Part shown: positions 1 through 7,036 of the stretch, piece after piece
How the letters are laid out: each line of letters begins with the position of its first letter
Numbering within the stretch: position 1 is the first letter of the stretch
NCBI GenBank assembly: GCA_002367105.1
Contig: DFCS01000026.1
Location: 109,266 to 125,820, forward strand
Source of the DNA: Hungatella sp. UBA3048
GTDB taxonomy: Bacteria > Bacillota > Clostridia > Lachnospirales > Lachnospiraceae
DNA length: 16,555 nucleotides
Direction: 5' to 3'
Notes under the pieces: model-generated
What the model was told of the DNA's origin: nothing
Database searches by the model: none
The model's input: the letters and a program-made list of their open reading frames with translations, nothing else
Program-made: the position numbers and the translations under genes

Positions 1-86
1 TTATTCTGGTAGTGATATCTACTCTTGTGCTCTTCTGCAAACACAGACAGATACGAAAAAAGAGCAAAGGAGAAGTAATGATATGA
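1..86 (+). CDS. C-terminal end of a membrane protein (partial)
   Basis: An open frame enters from the left edge (first full codon at 3) and stops with TGA at 84-86. The 27 visible residues start with a hydrophobic run (ILVVISTLVLF) followed by a strongly basic tail (CKHRQIRKKSKGEVMI). That is the pattern of a last transmembrane helix with a positively charged cytoplasmic end. The stop overlaps the start of the next gene by 4 bp (83-86), as expected for two translationally coupled genes. Too little is visible to name the family. A non-coding reading is possible, but the helix-plus-basic-tail pattern and the overlap favour a real gene end. Confidence 0.5.
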   Translation, partial: ILVVISTLVLFCKHRQIRKKSKGEVMI

Positions 87-235
87 TGATGTCAAAAGAA
101 GAGTTAATACACGATATTGAAGAAGCACGAGAAAGATTAAATAAAAGCATTGATCATGATGATGAAGATGTTATTTATCACAGGAGTGTAGAACTGGATA
201 AATTGATTGAACAATATATTGCCGCAGGCTACTAA
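83..235 (+). CDS. Spo0E-like aspartyl-phosphate phosphatase, small sporulation regulator
   Basis: A 50-residue protein with the hallmark of the Spo0E family: a short helical hairpin whose second helix carries SVELDKLIEQYI, matching the family's SxELDxxI core at residues 35-42. Members of this family remove phosphate from Spo0A~P and so delay sporulation; that role is known for the family and inferred here. The length is typical for the small Spo0E/YnzD-type members. A site AGGAGA (68-73) lies 9 nt before the first ATG at 83. ATGs at 86 and 89 are in frame and cannot be excluded as starts. It overlaps the end of an upstream membrane protein gene by 4 bp and is followed by a strong terminator, so it is the last gene of its operon. 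Nothing ties it to the two-component genes beyond the terminator. Confidence 0.85.
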   Translation: MMMSKEELIHDIEEARERLNKSIDHDDEDVIYHRSVELDKLIEQYIAAGY

Positions 236-269
236 TACCGTGAGCCTGTGATGTGTTTTGTGCAAAATT

Positions 270-316
270 AAAAAAAGATGTGGAAAGAGAAGGAGCTCTT
301 TCCGCGTCTTTTTTTA
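270..316 (+). terminator. Strong intrinsic terminator after the Spo0E-like gene
   Basis: Left arm 270-289 and right arm 296-315 pair over about 20 bp with two G-U pairs, around the 6-nt loop AAGGAG. The arms start with an A-run and end with a T-run, so the hairpin could also work on the opposite strand. Confidence 0.9.
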
Positions 317-343
317 TGGATGAATAATTTTTGCAAAAGTGAT

Positions 344-372
344 TTGACACAATTCACAGTGGGATGTAATAT
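344..372 (+). promoter_or_regulatory. SigA-type promoter for the two-component operon
   Basis: TTGACA (344-349) matches the -35 consensus exactly. It is followed after 17 bp by TAATAT (367-372), a good -10 box. Transcription would start near 379, about 50 nt before the kinase start codon. No other promoter-like pair as good is visible between the terminator and the gene. Confidence 0.75.
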
Positions 373-431
373 TTATCTATGAATTGTAGAAAACTGTTAC
401 AAAAAGGTAATATATGTCCGGAGGTGGGGAA

Positions 432-2252
432 ATGAAGCATTTGTCGTTCCGAATGAAATTGACTCTGGTGTTTATTATAACAGCCATGATCGAAGGGGCT
501 ATTATAGGGAGTCTCTCCTTTTCCCATAGCAAGGCCATTGTTGTAAAGAATAAAAAGCAGGAAATGTCGGATACCATAAACCGCATTGATATCAATATTA
601 ATGTCAAAGTTCGCTATATCATGGAAATCCTTGACAATGCGGTGACCAGCCAGCTTGTTCGTGATGCATGCACCCCAGGTTGGGACGATGGGGATAAGGG
701 AGTCAGCCGTACCTACCTAGATGATTACTGCAGAAGTCTCATCAAATCCGTTGGGGAACAGATGGATATTTCCATTATCAATGCTTCCCAGGTGATGTAT
801 ACAACAGTCGATACCAATGGGACGGCACCCAAAGATATTTCGGTAAAAACATTTAAAAGCTATGATGATGCCGTAGGCGGCAGAAACAATAAGACTGTCT
901 GGCTGGGCATTATGCCAAAGCTTTTTTCAGATCCAATGGATGATCATCAGGCGGTTACCGTGGTCAGGGCCATTCAGGACAGGAATGAAGAGAAGAGTCT
1001 GGGAATTATGGTCATTGAGCTGGATCCGGATATGTTCAGCAATCTGCTTTTAGGGAATCAGGGACTGTTTCAGTATCAGTATTTGTTTATTTTAGACCAG
1101 AAGGGACAGGTGATCTGCAGCAATCCCAAGATAAACAATGGGTGGCAGGAAGAAATTAATGACCGGTTCGAGCGGGGGATCCGGCGTTTCGAACTGATTT
1201 GGAATGATAAGAGGTATTATGTCTGCGGGCAATATAACGGCATCACCGGCTGGAGATCTTATTCTGCGATACCTTTTGAAGGGCTGTTTCCCCAGGCAGG
1301 AGATTTGTACAAAGCCATTTGGCTGGTGGCAGTGGTAAGCACCCTGGGCATTGCCGTGTTCATCGTTCTTCTGGTTTATACCATGGCGGGACCGATCAAG
1401 CGTCTTTCAAAGGCGATGGGACAAGTTCAGAAGGGGGATTTTGCCGTTCGGGTTCCCAATAAAAGAAAGGATGAAATCGGTGAACTGACAGAATCCTTTA
1501 ATTACATGCTGGAAGAGATCAATACCCTGATCAGGCAGGTCTATCAGGAAAAGATCGCCCAAAAGAATGCTGAGGTACAGGCGCTCCAGGCACAGATCAA
1601 TCCTCATTTTCTCTACAACACCCTGGATTCTGTCAACTGGATGCTGATTGACCGGGGAGAATATGATATCAGCGACATCATCCTTTCGCTGGCAGGCCTT
1701 ATGCGCTACAGCATCGAAGATGAAAATGCCTTTGTACCCCTTGAAAAGGAAATCGGATATGTGCTGTGTTACTTGAAAATTCAAAAGAACCGTCTGGAAG
1801 AGCGGCTGGAATATTCTGTGGAGGCAGAGGAGTCCGTGGCAGCTGAGCGGGTTCCAAAGCTCATTTTGCAGCCCATTGTGGAAAATGCCATCACTCATGG
1901 AATTGAGCAGAGAAACAGGAAGGGAACCATCCGCATCGTTTTAAAAGATCTTGGAGATGAAATGCTTATTTCGGTTGAAGACAATGGAATCGGCATGACT
2001 CCGGAACAGCTTAACCACCTAAGAGAAGAAGTGCCTGATGTGGAGAAGGAAGGTCATACAGGAATCGGAGTAAGGAACGTGGACCGGAGGATCCGTCTTC
2101 ATTATGGAGAAGCCTATGGAATTTCTATCGAAAGCACATATGGAGAAGGAACGATTGTAAACCTGCGCATACCCAAAGACCATGAAATTATGACAGAGGG
2201 CGGAGGCGGGAAAGGAGAAAGCGAAAGACATGAAGCTGATCATCGTGGATGA
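432..2252 (+). CDS. YesM/LytS-type sensor histidine kinase
   Basis: A membrane sensor kinase of 606 residues. It has a first transmembrane helix at about 8-30, an extracytoplasmic region of about 260 residues (probably a Cache-like ligand-binding domain), a second helix at about 291-315 and a HAMP linker to about 368. The His_kinase domain has the phospho-accepting histidine at about 392 in QINPHFLYNTL. The HATPase has its N box around Asn485 (QPIVENAITHG) and its G box around Asp517 (EDNGIGM). I chose the ATG at 432 because GGAGG (420-424) lies 7 nt before it. An in-frame ATG at 414 would put the ribosome site inside the coding region. The gene overlaps the response regulator by 23 bp, so they are almost certainly a cognate pair. 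In this class the outer domain often senses sugars, peptides or a binding protein. The neighbouring importer suggests that its substrate, or the lipoprotein itself, is the signal (inference). Confidence 0.93.
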   Translation: MKHLSFRMKLTLVFIITAMIEGAIIGSLSFSHSKAIVVKNKKQEMSDTINRIDININVKVRYIMEILDNAVTSQLVRDACTPGWDDGDKGVSRTYLDDYCRSLIKSVGEQMDISIINASQVMYTTVDTNGTAPKDISVKTFKSYDDAVGGRNNKTVWLGIMPKLFSDPMDDHQAVTVVRAIQDRNEEKSLGIMVIELDPDMFSNLLLGNQGLFQYQYLFILDQKGQVICSNPKINNGWQEEINDRFERGIRRFELIWNDKRYYVCGQYNGITGWRSYSAIPFEGLFPQAGDLYKAIWLVAVVSTLGIAVFIVLLVYTMAGPIKRLSKAMGQVQKGDFAVRVPNKRKDEIGELTESFNYMLEEINTLIRQVYQEKIAQKNAEVQALQAQINPHFLYNTLDSVNWMLIDRGEYDISDIILSLAGLMRYSIEDENAFVPLEKEIGYVLCYLKIQKNRLEERLEYSVEAEESVAAERVPKLILQPIVENAITHGIEQRNRKGTIRIVLKDLGDEMLISVEDNGIGMTPEQLNHLREEVPDVEKEGHTGIGVRNVDRRIRLHYGEAYGISIESTYGEGTIVNLRIPKDHEIMTEGGGGKGESERHEADHRG

Positions 2253-2985
2253 CGAACCGAAAATCAGAAAAGGGCTTTTTAAGCTGTTGGATGCCCAGGA
2301 AGGCTTTCAGGTTACAGGGGTGTTTGAAGACGTCCATTCTGCTCTCAAGGCTCTGTATGAATTGGAAGCTGACGTAATCATTACAGATATCAAGATGCCG
2401 GAAGTATCAGGCCTTGAGCTGATCCGCCAGATCCGGGAGAGAAACTTAAATATCCGCATCATTATTTTAAGCGGGTACAGTAATTTTTCCTATGCCCAGA
2501 AGGCCATTGAACTGGGAGTGACCAGATATTTGTTAAAACCCACGGATCCAAGAGAACTGTTATCCGTATTAAGAGAATTGGAACAGGAGCTTTTTCCGGA
2601 ATATCATAAAGAAGAAAGCCGGGACCGGCCTGCAGAAGGGGAAAGTGAGGTTGGTAATTTATTGGTTTTAAAAGCCATTCAATATATTGCGGTTCACTAT
2701 GGAGGCAGGATTACGTTAACAGATATGGCCGGGGAGCTTCATCTGTCCCCCAATTATCTTTGTGAGCTATTTAAACGCCATACAGGAAAAAATCTCATGG
2801 AATACGTTACTGAGTACCGGATGCAAAAGGCGAAGTCATACCTAAACCATGTGGAATATAAGGTGTCAGATGTGGCGGAAATGGTAGGTTACAAAGAGGC
2901 GAAATATTTCAGCAGTGCTTTTAAGAAAGCATATGGGATCACGCCGCTGGAGTATCGGAACAGGCGTCAGAGCCATTTGATTTAG
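2230..2985 (+). CDS. Response regulator, REC domain plus AraC-type DNA-binding domain (YesN-like)
   Basis: 251 residues. The N-terminal receiver domain has the acidic pair D7-D8, the phospho-acceptor D53 in ITDIKMPE, the switch Ser81 and the conserved K103 in LLKPTD. After a short linker (about 120-140), the C-terminal 100 residues are an AraC/XylS double helix-turn-helix. This region has the usual LHLSPNYLCELFKRHTG first-helix pattern and YKEAKYFSSAFKKAYGITP in the second. AGGAGA (2214-2219) lies 10 nt before the ATG. The start lies inside the last codons of the kinase gene, which indicates translational coupling. Proteins of this build usually activate a nearby transport operon. Here the next gene is the BMP lipoprotein, so the importer is the expected target (inference). 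It is followed by a terminator, so the importer is not simply part of the same transcript. Confidence 0.93.
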   Translation: MKLIIVDDEPKIRKGLFKLLDAQEGFQVTGVFEDVHSALKALYELEADVIITDIKMPEVSGLELIRQIRERNLNIRIIILSGYSNFSYAQKAIELGVTRYLLKPTDPRELLSVLRELEQELFPEYHKEESRDRPAEGESEVGNLLVLKAIQYIAVHYGGRITLTDMAGELHLSPNYLCELFKRHTGKNLMEYVTEYRMQKAKSYLNHVEYKVSDVAEMVGYKEAKYFSSAFKKAYGITPLEYRNRRQSHLI

Positions 2986-2991
2986 TGTAAA

Positions 2992-3034
2992 AAAGACGGG
3001 AAAATGACCAAAAAGTCTCTCCTGTCTTTATTTT
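2992..3034 (+). terminator. Intrinsic terminator after the response regulator
   Basis: AAAGACGGGA (2992-3001) pairs with TCCTGTCTTT (3020-3029) over 10 bp with one G-U pair. The right arm runs into ATTTTATTT. The 18-nt loop is long and contains ATGACCAAA, which is exactly complementary to TTTGGTCAT at 3036-3044 just downstream, so the terminator may have an alternative fold. Confidence 0.7.
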
Positions 3035-3074
3035 ATTTGGTCATAATTACAAATAACTTAATATTTTGGTATAA
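3004..3074 (+). promoter_or_regulatory. Candidate operator: three spaced copies of a TTTGGT(C)AT motif
   Basis: The motif occurs inverted as ATGACCAAA at 3004-3012, direct as TTTGGTCAT at 3036-3044 and direct, with one base missing, as TTTGGTATAA at 3065-3074. The first two are a perfect 9-bp inverted repeat. Centres are about 32 and 29 bp apart, close to three helical turns each, so all copies would face the same side of the DNA. This fits binding by a dimeric AraC-type regulator such as the one encoded just upstream. The binding itself is inference. The first copy also lies inside the terminator loop. Confidence 0.4.
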
Positions 3075-3075
3075 A
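3047..3075 (+). promoter_or_regulatory. Possible promoter of the BMP transporter operon
   Basis: TATAAA (3070-3075) is a fair -10 box. The matching -35, TTACAA (3047-3052, 17-bp spacing), is poor, which would suit an activator-dependent promoter. It would give a leader of about 140 nt. Other pairings are possible, for example GATAAT at 3113-3118, so the call is weak. Confidence 0.25.
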
Positions 3076-3098
3076 TAGTAATCTGATAGAATTGCGAT

Positions 3099-3119
3099 GA
3101 TTGTCAGAAAATGATAATC
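3099..3119 (+). promoter_or_regulatory. Near-perfect inverted repeat upstream of the lipoprotein gene
   Basis: GATTGTCA (3099-3106) and TGATAATC (3112-3119) are inverted repeats with one mismatch, separated by 5 nt (GAAAA). This could be a protein-binding site or a small hairpin in the leader. No T-run follows, so it is not a terminator. Confidence 0.3.
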
Positions 3120-3219
3120 TATTACTACAAACAACACACTGACGTCTGTGAATCATGTCGACGGCTGAAGAAATGTCAGATATTAATGTGAACGGACGCA
3201 AAAAAAGGAGGAACTTAGT

Positions 3220-4263
3220 ATGAAGAAAAGATTTGGCGCATTACTCATGGCAGCGGTAACTGTAGCGGCACTTGTACTAAACGGCTGCAGTGCCGGGGGT
3301 AAGACAGAGGGTGCAGCTGAAACAAAGGCTCAGGCAGGAGGAAAAAGCGCAGCGGATTATAAAATAGTCCTCATTCTTCCCGGGCCTATCAATGACCAGA
3401 GCTGGAACGCAACAAACTATGCAGGTCTTACAGCCTGTAACGAAAAGCTGGGCACCAAAATGGAATACGTAGAGAACGTGCAGGCATCTGACTATGAATC
3501 AACCTTCCGTGAATATGCGGAACGAGGCTATGACCTCATTATGGCAGCCGGTTCCCAGTTTGACGAAGCAGTAGCAGCAGTAGCTCCCAATTATAAGGAC
3601 ACCACTTTTTGCGCGGTAAACGGTTCCAAATGTGACGGAGACAATGTGGCTCCCATTTTCCCAAAAGAATATGAAGCCAGTTATATTGCTTCCATTCTTG
3701 CAGGAAATGTGACAAAGAACGGAAACTTCGCAACCATCGGAGGCTTCCCCAATGAGCCGATGGAGCATTTGATGGATGTATATGAAAAGAATTCTGTTAA
3801 AATCGCAGAAAGCCGCGGCATTACCGGTGCAAAGGCGACTAGAGCCTATGCCAACAGCTGGAATGACGTAGCCCTTGGCAAACAGATGGCAGAGCAGATG
3901 ATCGACAACGGAGCAGACACCATGTTTGTATATGCCAACGAAGTAGGTCTTGGCAGCATTGAGGCAGCTAAGGCAAAAGGTGCAAAATTCATCGGTTTTT
4001 CCAGTGACCAGACAACCATCGATCCAAATACCGTTGTAGCTTCTGTAAATTTTGATTTCAAGAATTTCTATATCTGGGCTCTGGGCCTTTATATGGATGG
4101 CAAGCTTTCCGGAAATATGGTTCATGAAGCTGGTATTAATGAAGATATCTTTGCACCGGTATATACCGATAATATTTCTCAGGAAGTAAAGGATGCGGTA
4201 GACCAGGGAATCAAGGATTTCAAGGACGGCAAGGTAGATTTACAGGCGATGTTTGAGAAGTAA
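3220..4263 (+). CDS. BMP-family substrate-binding lipoprotein of an ABC importer
   Basis: 347 residues. A lipoprotein signal peptide is clear: MKKR, a hydrophobic stretch, then the lipobox LNGC with the lipid-bearing Cys23. After a short Ala/Gly/Lys-rich linker, the mature part follows the BMP/PnrA/Med fold: an opening PINDQSWN (residues 56-63), YDLIMAAGSQF, a mid segment IGGFPNEPMEHL and the closing hinge region with IGFSSDQTT. Family members with this transporter layout (PnrA, NupN/YufN) bind purine or other nucleosides. Some usual ligand residues look different here: CAVNG where the family tends to have an Asp, and ASVNFD where it tends to have a Lys. The ligand is therefore open. GGAGG (3207-3211) lies 8 nt before the ATG. 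It is the first gene of the importer operon, preceded by a long regulatory gap and followed by a hairpin-rich gap. Confidence 0.9.
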   Translation: MKKRFGALLMAAVTVAALVLNGCSAGGKTEGAAETKAQAGGKSAADYKIVLILPGPINDQSWNATNYAGLTACNEKLGTKMEYVENVQASDYESTFREYAERGYDLIMAAGSQFDEAVAAVAPNYKDTTFCAVNGSKCDGDNVAPIFPKEYEASYIASILAGNVTKNGNFATIGGFPNEPMEHLMDVYEKNSVKIAESRGITGAKATRAYANSWNDVALGKQMAEQMIDNGADTMFVYANEVGLGSIEAAKAKGAKFIGFSSDQTTIDPNTVVASVNFDFKNFYIWALGLYMDGKLSGNMVHEAGINEDIFAPVYTDNISQEVKDAVDQGIKDFKDGKVDLQAMFEK

Positions 4264-4273
4264 TGTCTAACCG

Positions 4274-4420
4274 GAGGGCTGACGCAGGAGAAAAACAGGA
4301 TTGTTTTAACTGCGTAGCCCTCATTGCTTGAGCGGGCAATGAGCCGGATGAACATGCTTGCATATACATTCGGCGAATGCCGCATCAACTAAGAAAATTC
4401 CGCAAAGCGTGTTTTCTTAG
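4274..4420 (+). other. Array of RNA hairpins between the lipoprotein and ATPase genes
   Basis: The 176-bp gap contains at least three clear stems. The first pairs 4274-4287 with 4310-4322 (13 bp with one bulged base) and has an inner 6-bp stem (AAAACA 4292-4297 with TGTTTT 4302-4307). The second is a perfect 8-bp stem, CTCATTGC (4320-4327) with GCAATGAG (4336-4343). The third is a perfect 9-bp stem, CTAAGAAAA (4389-4397) with TTTTCTTAG (4412-4420), with CGC-AAA-GCG at its tip. A weaker GCCGGA/TTCGGC pairing lies between the second and third. None is followed by a T-run, so they do not look like terminators. Likely roles are protecting the 3' end of the lipoprotein mRNA, lowering transporter expression relative to the binding protein, or being a dispersed repeat element. 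Confidence 0.6.
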
Positions 4421-4439
4421 CAGGAAGAGGAGGGGCTTC

Positions 4440-5960
4440 GTGAATACACCATTTTTTGAATTAAAGAATGTATCAAAATATTTTGCCAGGGTCGTGGCAA
4501 ACAAGGACATTTCTTTTTCTGTAAATAGGGGAGAGGTGCTGGCGCTATTGGGAGAAAACGGGGCAGGGAAAAGCACGGTTATGAAAATCCTGTACGGCCT
4601 TTACAAGGCGGATGAGGGGCAGATCCTGATGGATGGAAAGGAACAGAGGATCACCTCCCCGAAAGATGCCATGGCTTTGGGAATTTCCATGATCCAGCAG
4701 CATTTTTCTCTGGTGTCCGCCCATACGGTTACGGAAAATATTATTTTAGGCAATGTAAAGGTTGTGATTGATTACGAAACATGCAAAAAGGAAGTTGAGG
4801 AGCTTTCGGCTCAGTATGGGTTTCAAATTCCTGTGGATGCAAAAGTGGAGGAGCTTGCAGTTGGAGTGCAGCAGAAGGTGGAAATCCTTAAGGCCCTCTA
4901 TTTAAAGACAAGCCTGCTGATTATGGATGAGCCTACGGCAGTGCTTACGCCCCAGGAGGCGGAAACGCTGATGGAGTTTGTAAAAGAGTATACGTCCAGG
5001 GGAAATTCTGTTATTTTCATCACCCATAAGATGAAGGAAGTCATGGAGGTGGCGGACAGGATCATCGTTATGCGAAACGGAAGGCTTACGGGGGACCTTT
5101 CTGCAAAGGATACCAATGAGGTGGAGCTGACCAGGCTTATGATGGGGAAAGAAATGGTATCTCCAAAGAGGGAGCAGACAGAAGAGCAAAAAGAAAGAAA
5201 GGTCTGTCTGGAACTGTCTTCCGTCACTGTTCAGCGCAAAGGAGAACCTCCTCTTTTAAATGATTTGTCCTTTCAGATCATGGAAGGTGAAGTCTTTGGA
5301 GTTGCAGGAGTGAGCGGAAACGGGCAGGAGGAGCTGTGCGAGGTAGTATGCGGTGCCCTTCCTATGACCTCAGGAAAGGTGCTTTTAAATGGCACGGATA
5401 TTACTTCCACTACCATCAGGGAACGCATTGATCAGGGAATCGGATACGTTCCGGTTGACCGTTACCGGGATGCCATGGTTGGTGAGATGACCTTGGCTGA
5501 AAATATGATGTTAAAAACAAGCTTTGATAAGAAATGGATCTTACACGGCTTTTTAAATAAGAAGAAACTTCAAAATGAAACACAAAATGCCATCAAAGAA
5601 TTTGACATTAAGGCGCCGGGACCGGATGCCCAGATAAAGGGATTATCAGGAGGCAACCAGCAGAAGGTCATTCTTGCCAGGGAAGTTGGAAATGCAGGAA
5701 AGGTACTGATCATGGACCAGCCTACCAGGGGACTGGATCTGGGAGCCATCAATAACATTCATAATAACATTCTGGCAGAGCGGAAGAATGGAAAGGGGAT
5801 TCTGCTGGTATCCACCGAATTGTCGGAGATTTTCCAGCTATGCGACAGGATTGCCGTTATCTACAAGGGATCCTTTATGGGAATCTACGACCATGGCCAG
5901 CTTAACACAGAACGGATCGGTCTATTAATGGCCGGCTACAAAGAGGAGAAGGAGGCGTAA
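4440..5960 (+). CDS. ABC importer ATPase with two nucleotide-binding domains (NupO/YufO, RbsA-like)
   Basis: 506 residues with two ABC domains in one chain, the normal form for BMP-type and ribose-type importers. The first domain has Walker A GENGAGKST (38-46), signature LAVGVQQKV (from 139) and Walker B LLIMDEPTA (from 159). The second domain starts near 254. Its Walker A is replaced by GVSGNGQEEL without the P-loop lysine, which is usual for the second half of this family. It keeps the signature LSGGNQQKV (from 402) and Walker B VLIMDQPTRGLD (from 422). So one composite site is probably the main ATPase. I chose GTG at 4440 because AGGAGG (4428-4433) lies 6 nt before it. The in-frame ATG at 4377 would run coding sequence through the third hairpin. 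The gene ends 3 bp before the first permease gene. Confidence 0.92.
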   Translation: MNTPFFELKNVSKYFARVVANKDISFSVNRGEVLALLGENGAGKSTVMKILYGLYKADEGQILMDGKEQRITSPKDAMALGISMIQQHFSLVSAHTVTENIILGNVKVVIDYETCKKEVEELSAQYGFQIPVDAKVEELAVGVQQKVEILKALYLKTSLLIMDEPTAVLTPQEAETLMEFVKEYTSRGNSVIFITHKMKEVMEVADRIIVMRNGRLTGDLSAKDTNEVELTRLMMGKEMVSPKREQTEEQKERKVCLELSSVTVQRKGEPPLLNDLSFQIMEGEVFGVAGVSGNGQEELCEVVCGALPMTSGKVLLNGTDITSTTIRERIDQGIGYVPVDRYRDAMVGEMTLAENMMLKTSFDKKWILHGFLNKKKLQNETQNAIKEFDIKAPGPDAQIKGLSGGNQQKVILAREVGNAGKVLIMDQPTRGLDLGAINNIHNNILAERKNGKGILLVSTELSEIFQLCDRIAVIYKGSFMGIYDHGQLNTERIGLLMAGYKEEKEA

Positions 5961-5963
5961 AGC

Positions 5964-7028
5964 ATGAATACAAAAGTCAGGGACTTAATTGTGACAAATG
6001 CTGCTGCCATCATTGCCGGCTTGCTCTTAAGCGGCCTCATGCTTTTGCTGCTTCATATCAACCCGGTCGAAGTATTTGTATATTCCATCAACACCATGTT
6101 TACAGATAAGTATACCATGGGGGAAGTGTTTTTGAAGGCAACACCCCTTATATTTACAGCGCTGGCCTTTGCGTTTACGTTTAAGGCAAATCTGTTTAAT
6201 ATCGGTGCACAGGGACAATTTTATATGGGTTCCATTGCCGCAATCGCCTTATCCCTGCAGCTTGACGGAAAGGTTCCCACAGCAGTGCTTTTAATTCTTG
6301 TGTGCCTGACTGCGGCACTGGCAGGCGGGCTTATGGGCGCTTTGATCGGATTTTTAAAGGCACGATTTAAAGCCAATGAATTCCTTGTCAGCATGATGTC
6401 CACTTACGTTGCATTGGCTGTCATGAATTATCTGCTGCGCACATTTTTAAAAGAATCCAAAGGAGAGTATCCCCAGACCGATGCCATAACCAGGTCGGCA
6501 TGGCTTCCTGTTATTGTAAAGGGGACCAGGCTGCATATCGGATTTGTACTGGCGGTTCTGGCAGCCGTTGGAATCTGGGTGCTGCTTTATAAAACGCCTC
6601 TGGGATACCGGATCCGGGCAGTGGGAAGCAATGCTTCTGCCTCCAGGATGTCAGGAATTGATTCAAACAAGATCTTTGTGGCTGCATTTTTTATCAGCGG
6701 CGCCCTGGCGGGTGCAGCCGGATTTACAGAAGTAAACGGTGTTCAGCATATGCTGATCCAGGATTTTAACAGCGGAGTAGGCTCCGCCGGCTTAGGAATC
6801 GCAATTCTTGCCAATGCCAATCCCATCGGAATCATATTCGCCTCGCTCCTGTTCGGTGCTTTAAGTGTTATGGGGAACTTAATGGGGCGTATGCCGGGAG
6901 TCAATGTTCCTGCAAGCATTGTGGATCTGATGCAGGGGTTTGTCATGCTGTTCGTTATCATATCCTATTTCTTCCGGCATTATCTGGAAAACAGGAGAGA
7001 GAAGCGCAGACTGCAGAAAGGAGCGTGA
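5964..7028 (+). CDS. ABC importer permease 1 (NupP/YufP-like)
   Basis: 354 residues, very hydrophobic, with a first helix at about 9-31 and roughly nine to ten membrane segments. The run FKANLFNIGAQGQFYMG is the conserved motif of the BPD_transp_2 (branched-chain amino acid/ribose/nucleoside) permease family. The cytoplasmic loop GYRIRAVGSNASASRMSGI that contacts the ATPase is also present. The end is a basic tail (ENRREKRRLQKGA), placing the C-terminus in the cytoplasm. GGAGG (5951-5955) inside the last codons of the ATPase gene lies 8 nt before the ATG. The gene overlaps or abuts the second permease, with which it should form the heterodimeric channel. The longer of the paired permeases coming first matches the YufP-YufQ order. 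Confidence 0.9.
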   Translation: MNTKVRDLIVTNAAAIIAGLLLSGLMLLLLHINPVEVFVYSINTMFTDKYTMGEVFLKATPLIFTALAFAFTFKANLFNIGAQGQFYMGSIAAIALSLQLDGKVPTAVLLILVCLTAALAGGLMGALIGFLKARFKANEFLVSMMSTYVALAVMNYLLRTFLKESKGEYPQTDAITRSAWLPVIVKGTRLHIGFVLAVLAAVGIWVLLYKTPLGYRIRAVGSNASASRMSGIDSNKIFVAAFFISGALAGAAGFTEVNGVQHMLIQDFNSGVGSAGLGIAILANANPIGIIFASLLFGALSVMGNLMGRMPGVNVPASIVDLMQGFVMLFVIISYFFRHYLENRREKRRLQKGA

Positions 7029-7036
7029 AACAGGTT

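Noticed and set aside
414..431. ATG at 414 as kinase start
   Set aside because: The only good ribosome site (420-424) lies after it and is positioned for the ATG at 432.
1407..1898. 163-codon open frame on the minus strand inside the sensor kinase gene
   Set aside because: It lies fully inside a clear kinase gene, shows no recognisable domain and has no ribosome site of note. It is a shadow of the coding strand.
3120..3219. Riboswitch (for example purine type) in the importer leader
   Set aside because: I looked for the conserved purine-riboswitch core and paired arms and found neither. Only short weak stems are visible.
3499..4125. 208-codon minus-strand open frame opposite the BMP lipoprotein gene
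   Set aside because: The plus strand encodes an intact lipoprotein here. The reverse product has no family features and is rich in Cys/His/Ile in the way of reverse-strand shadows.
4274..4420. Intrinsic terminator within the importer operon
   Set aside because: The stems are strong but none is followed by a T-run, and the next gene has no promoter of its own that I can see.
4377..4439. Upstream ATG start for the ABC ATPase
   Set aside because: It would translate through the perfect 9-bp hairpin and the ribosome site AGGAGG and add a basic N-terminus foreign to the family. The GTG at 4440 is well placed.
7025..7036. GTG at 7025 as the start of permease 2
   Set aside because: It is only 1 nt from the ribosome site. 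Kept as an alternative in the gene entry rather than as the call.
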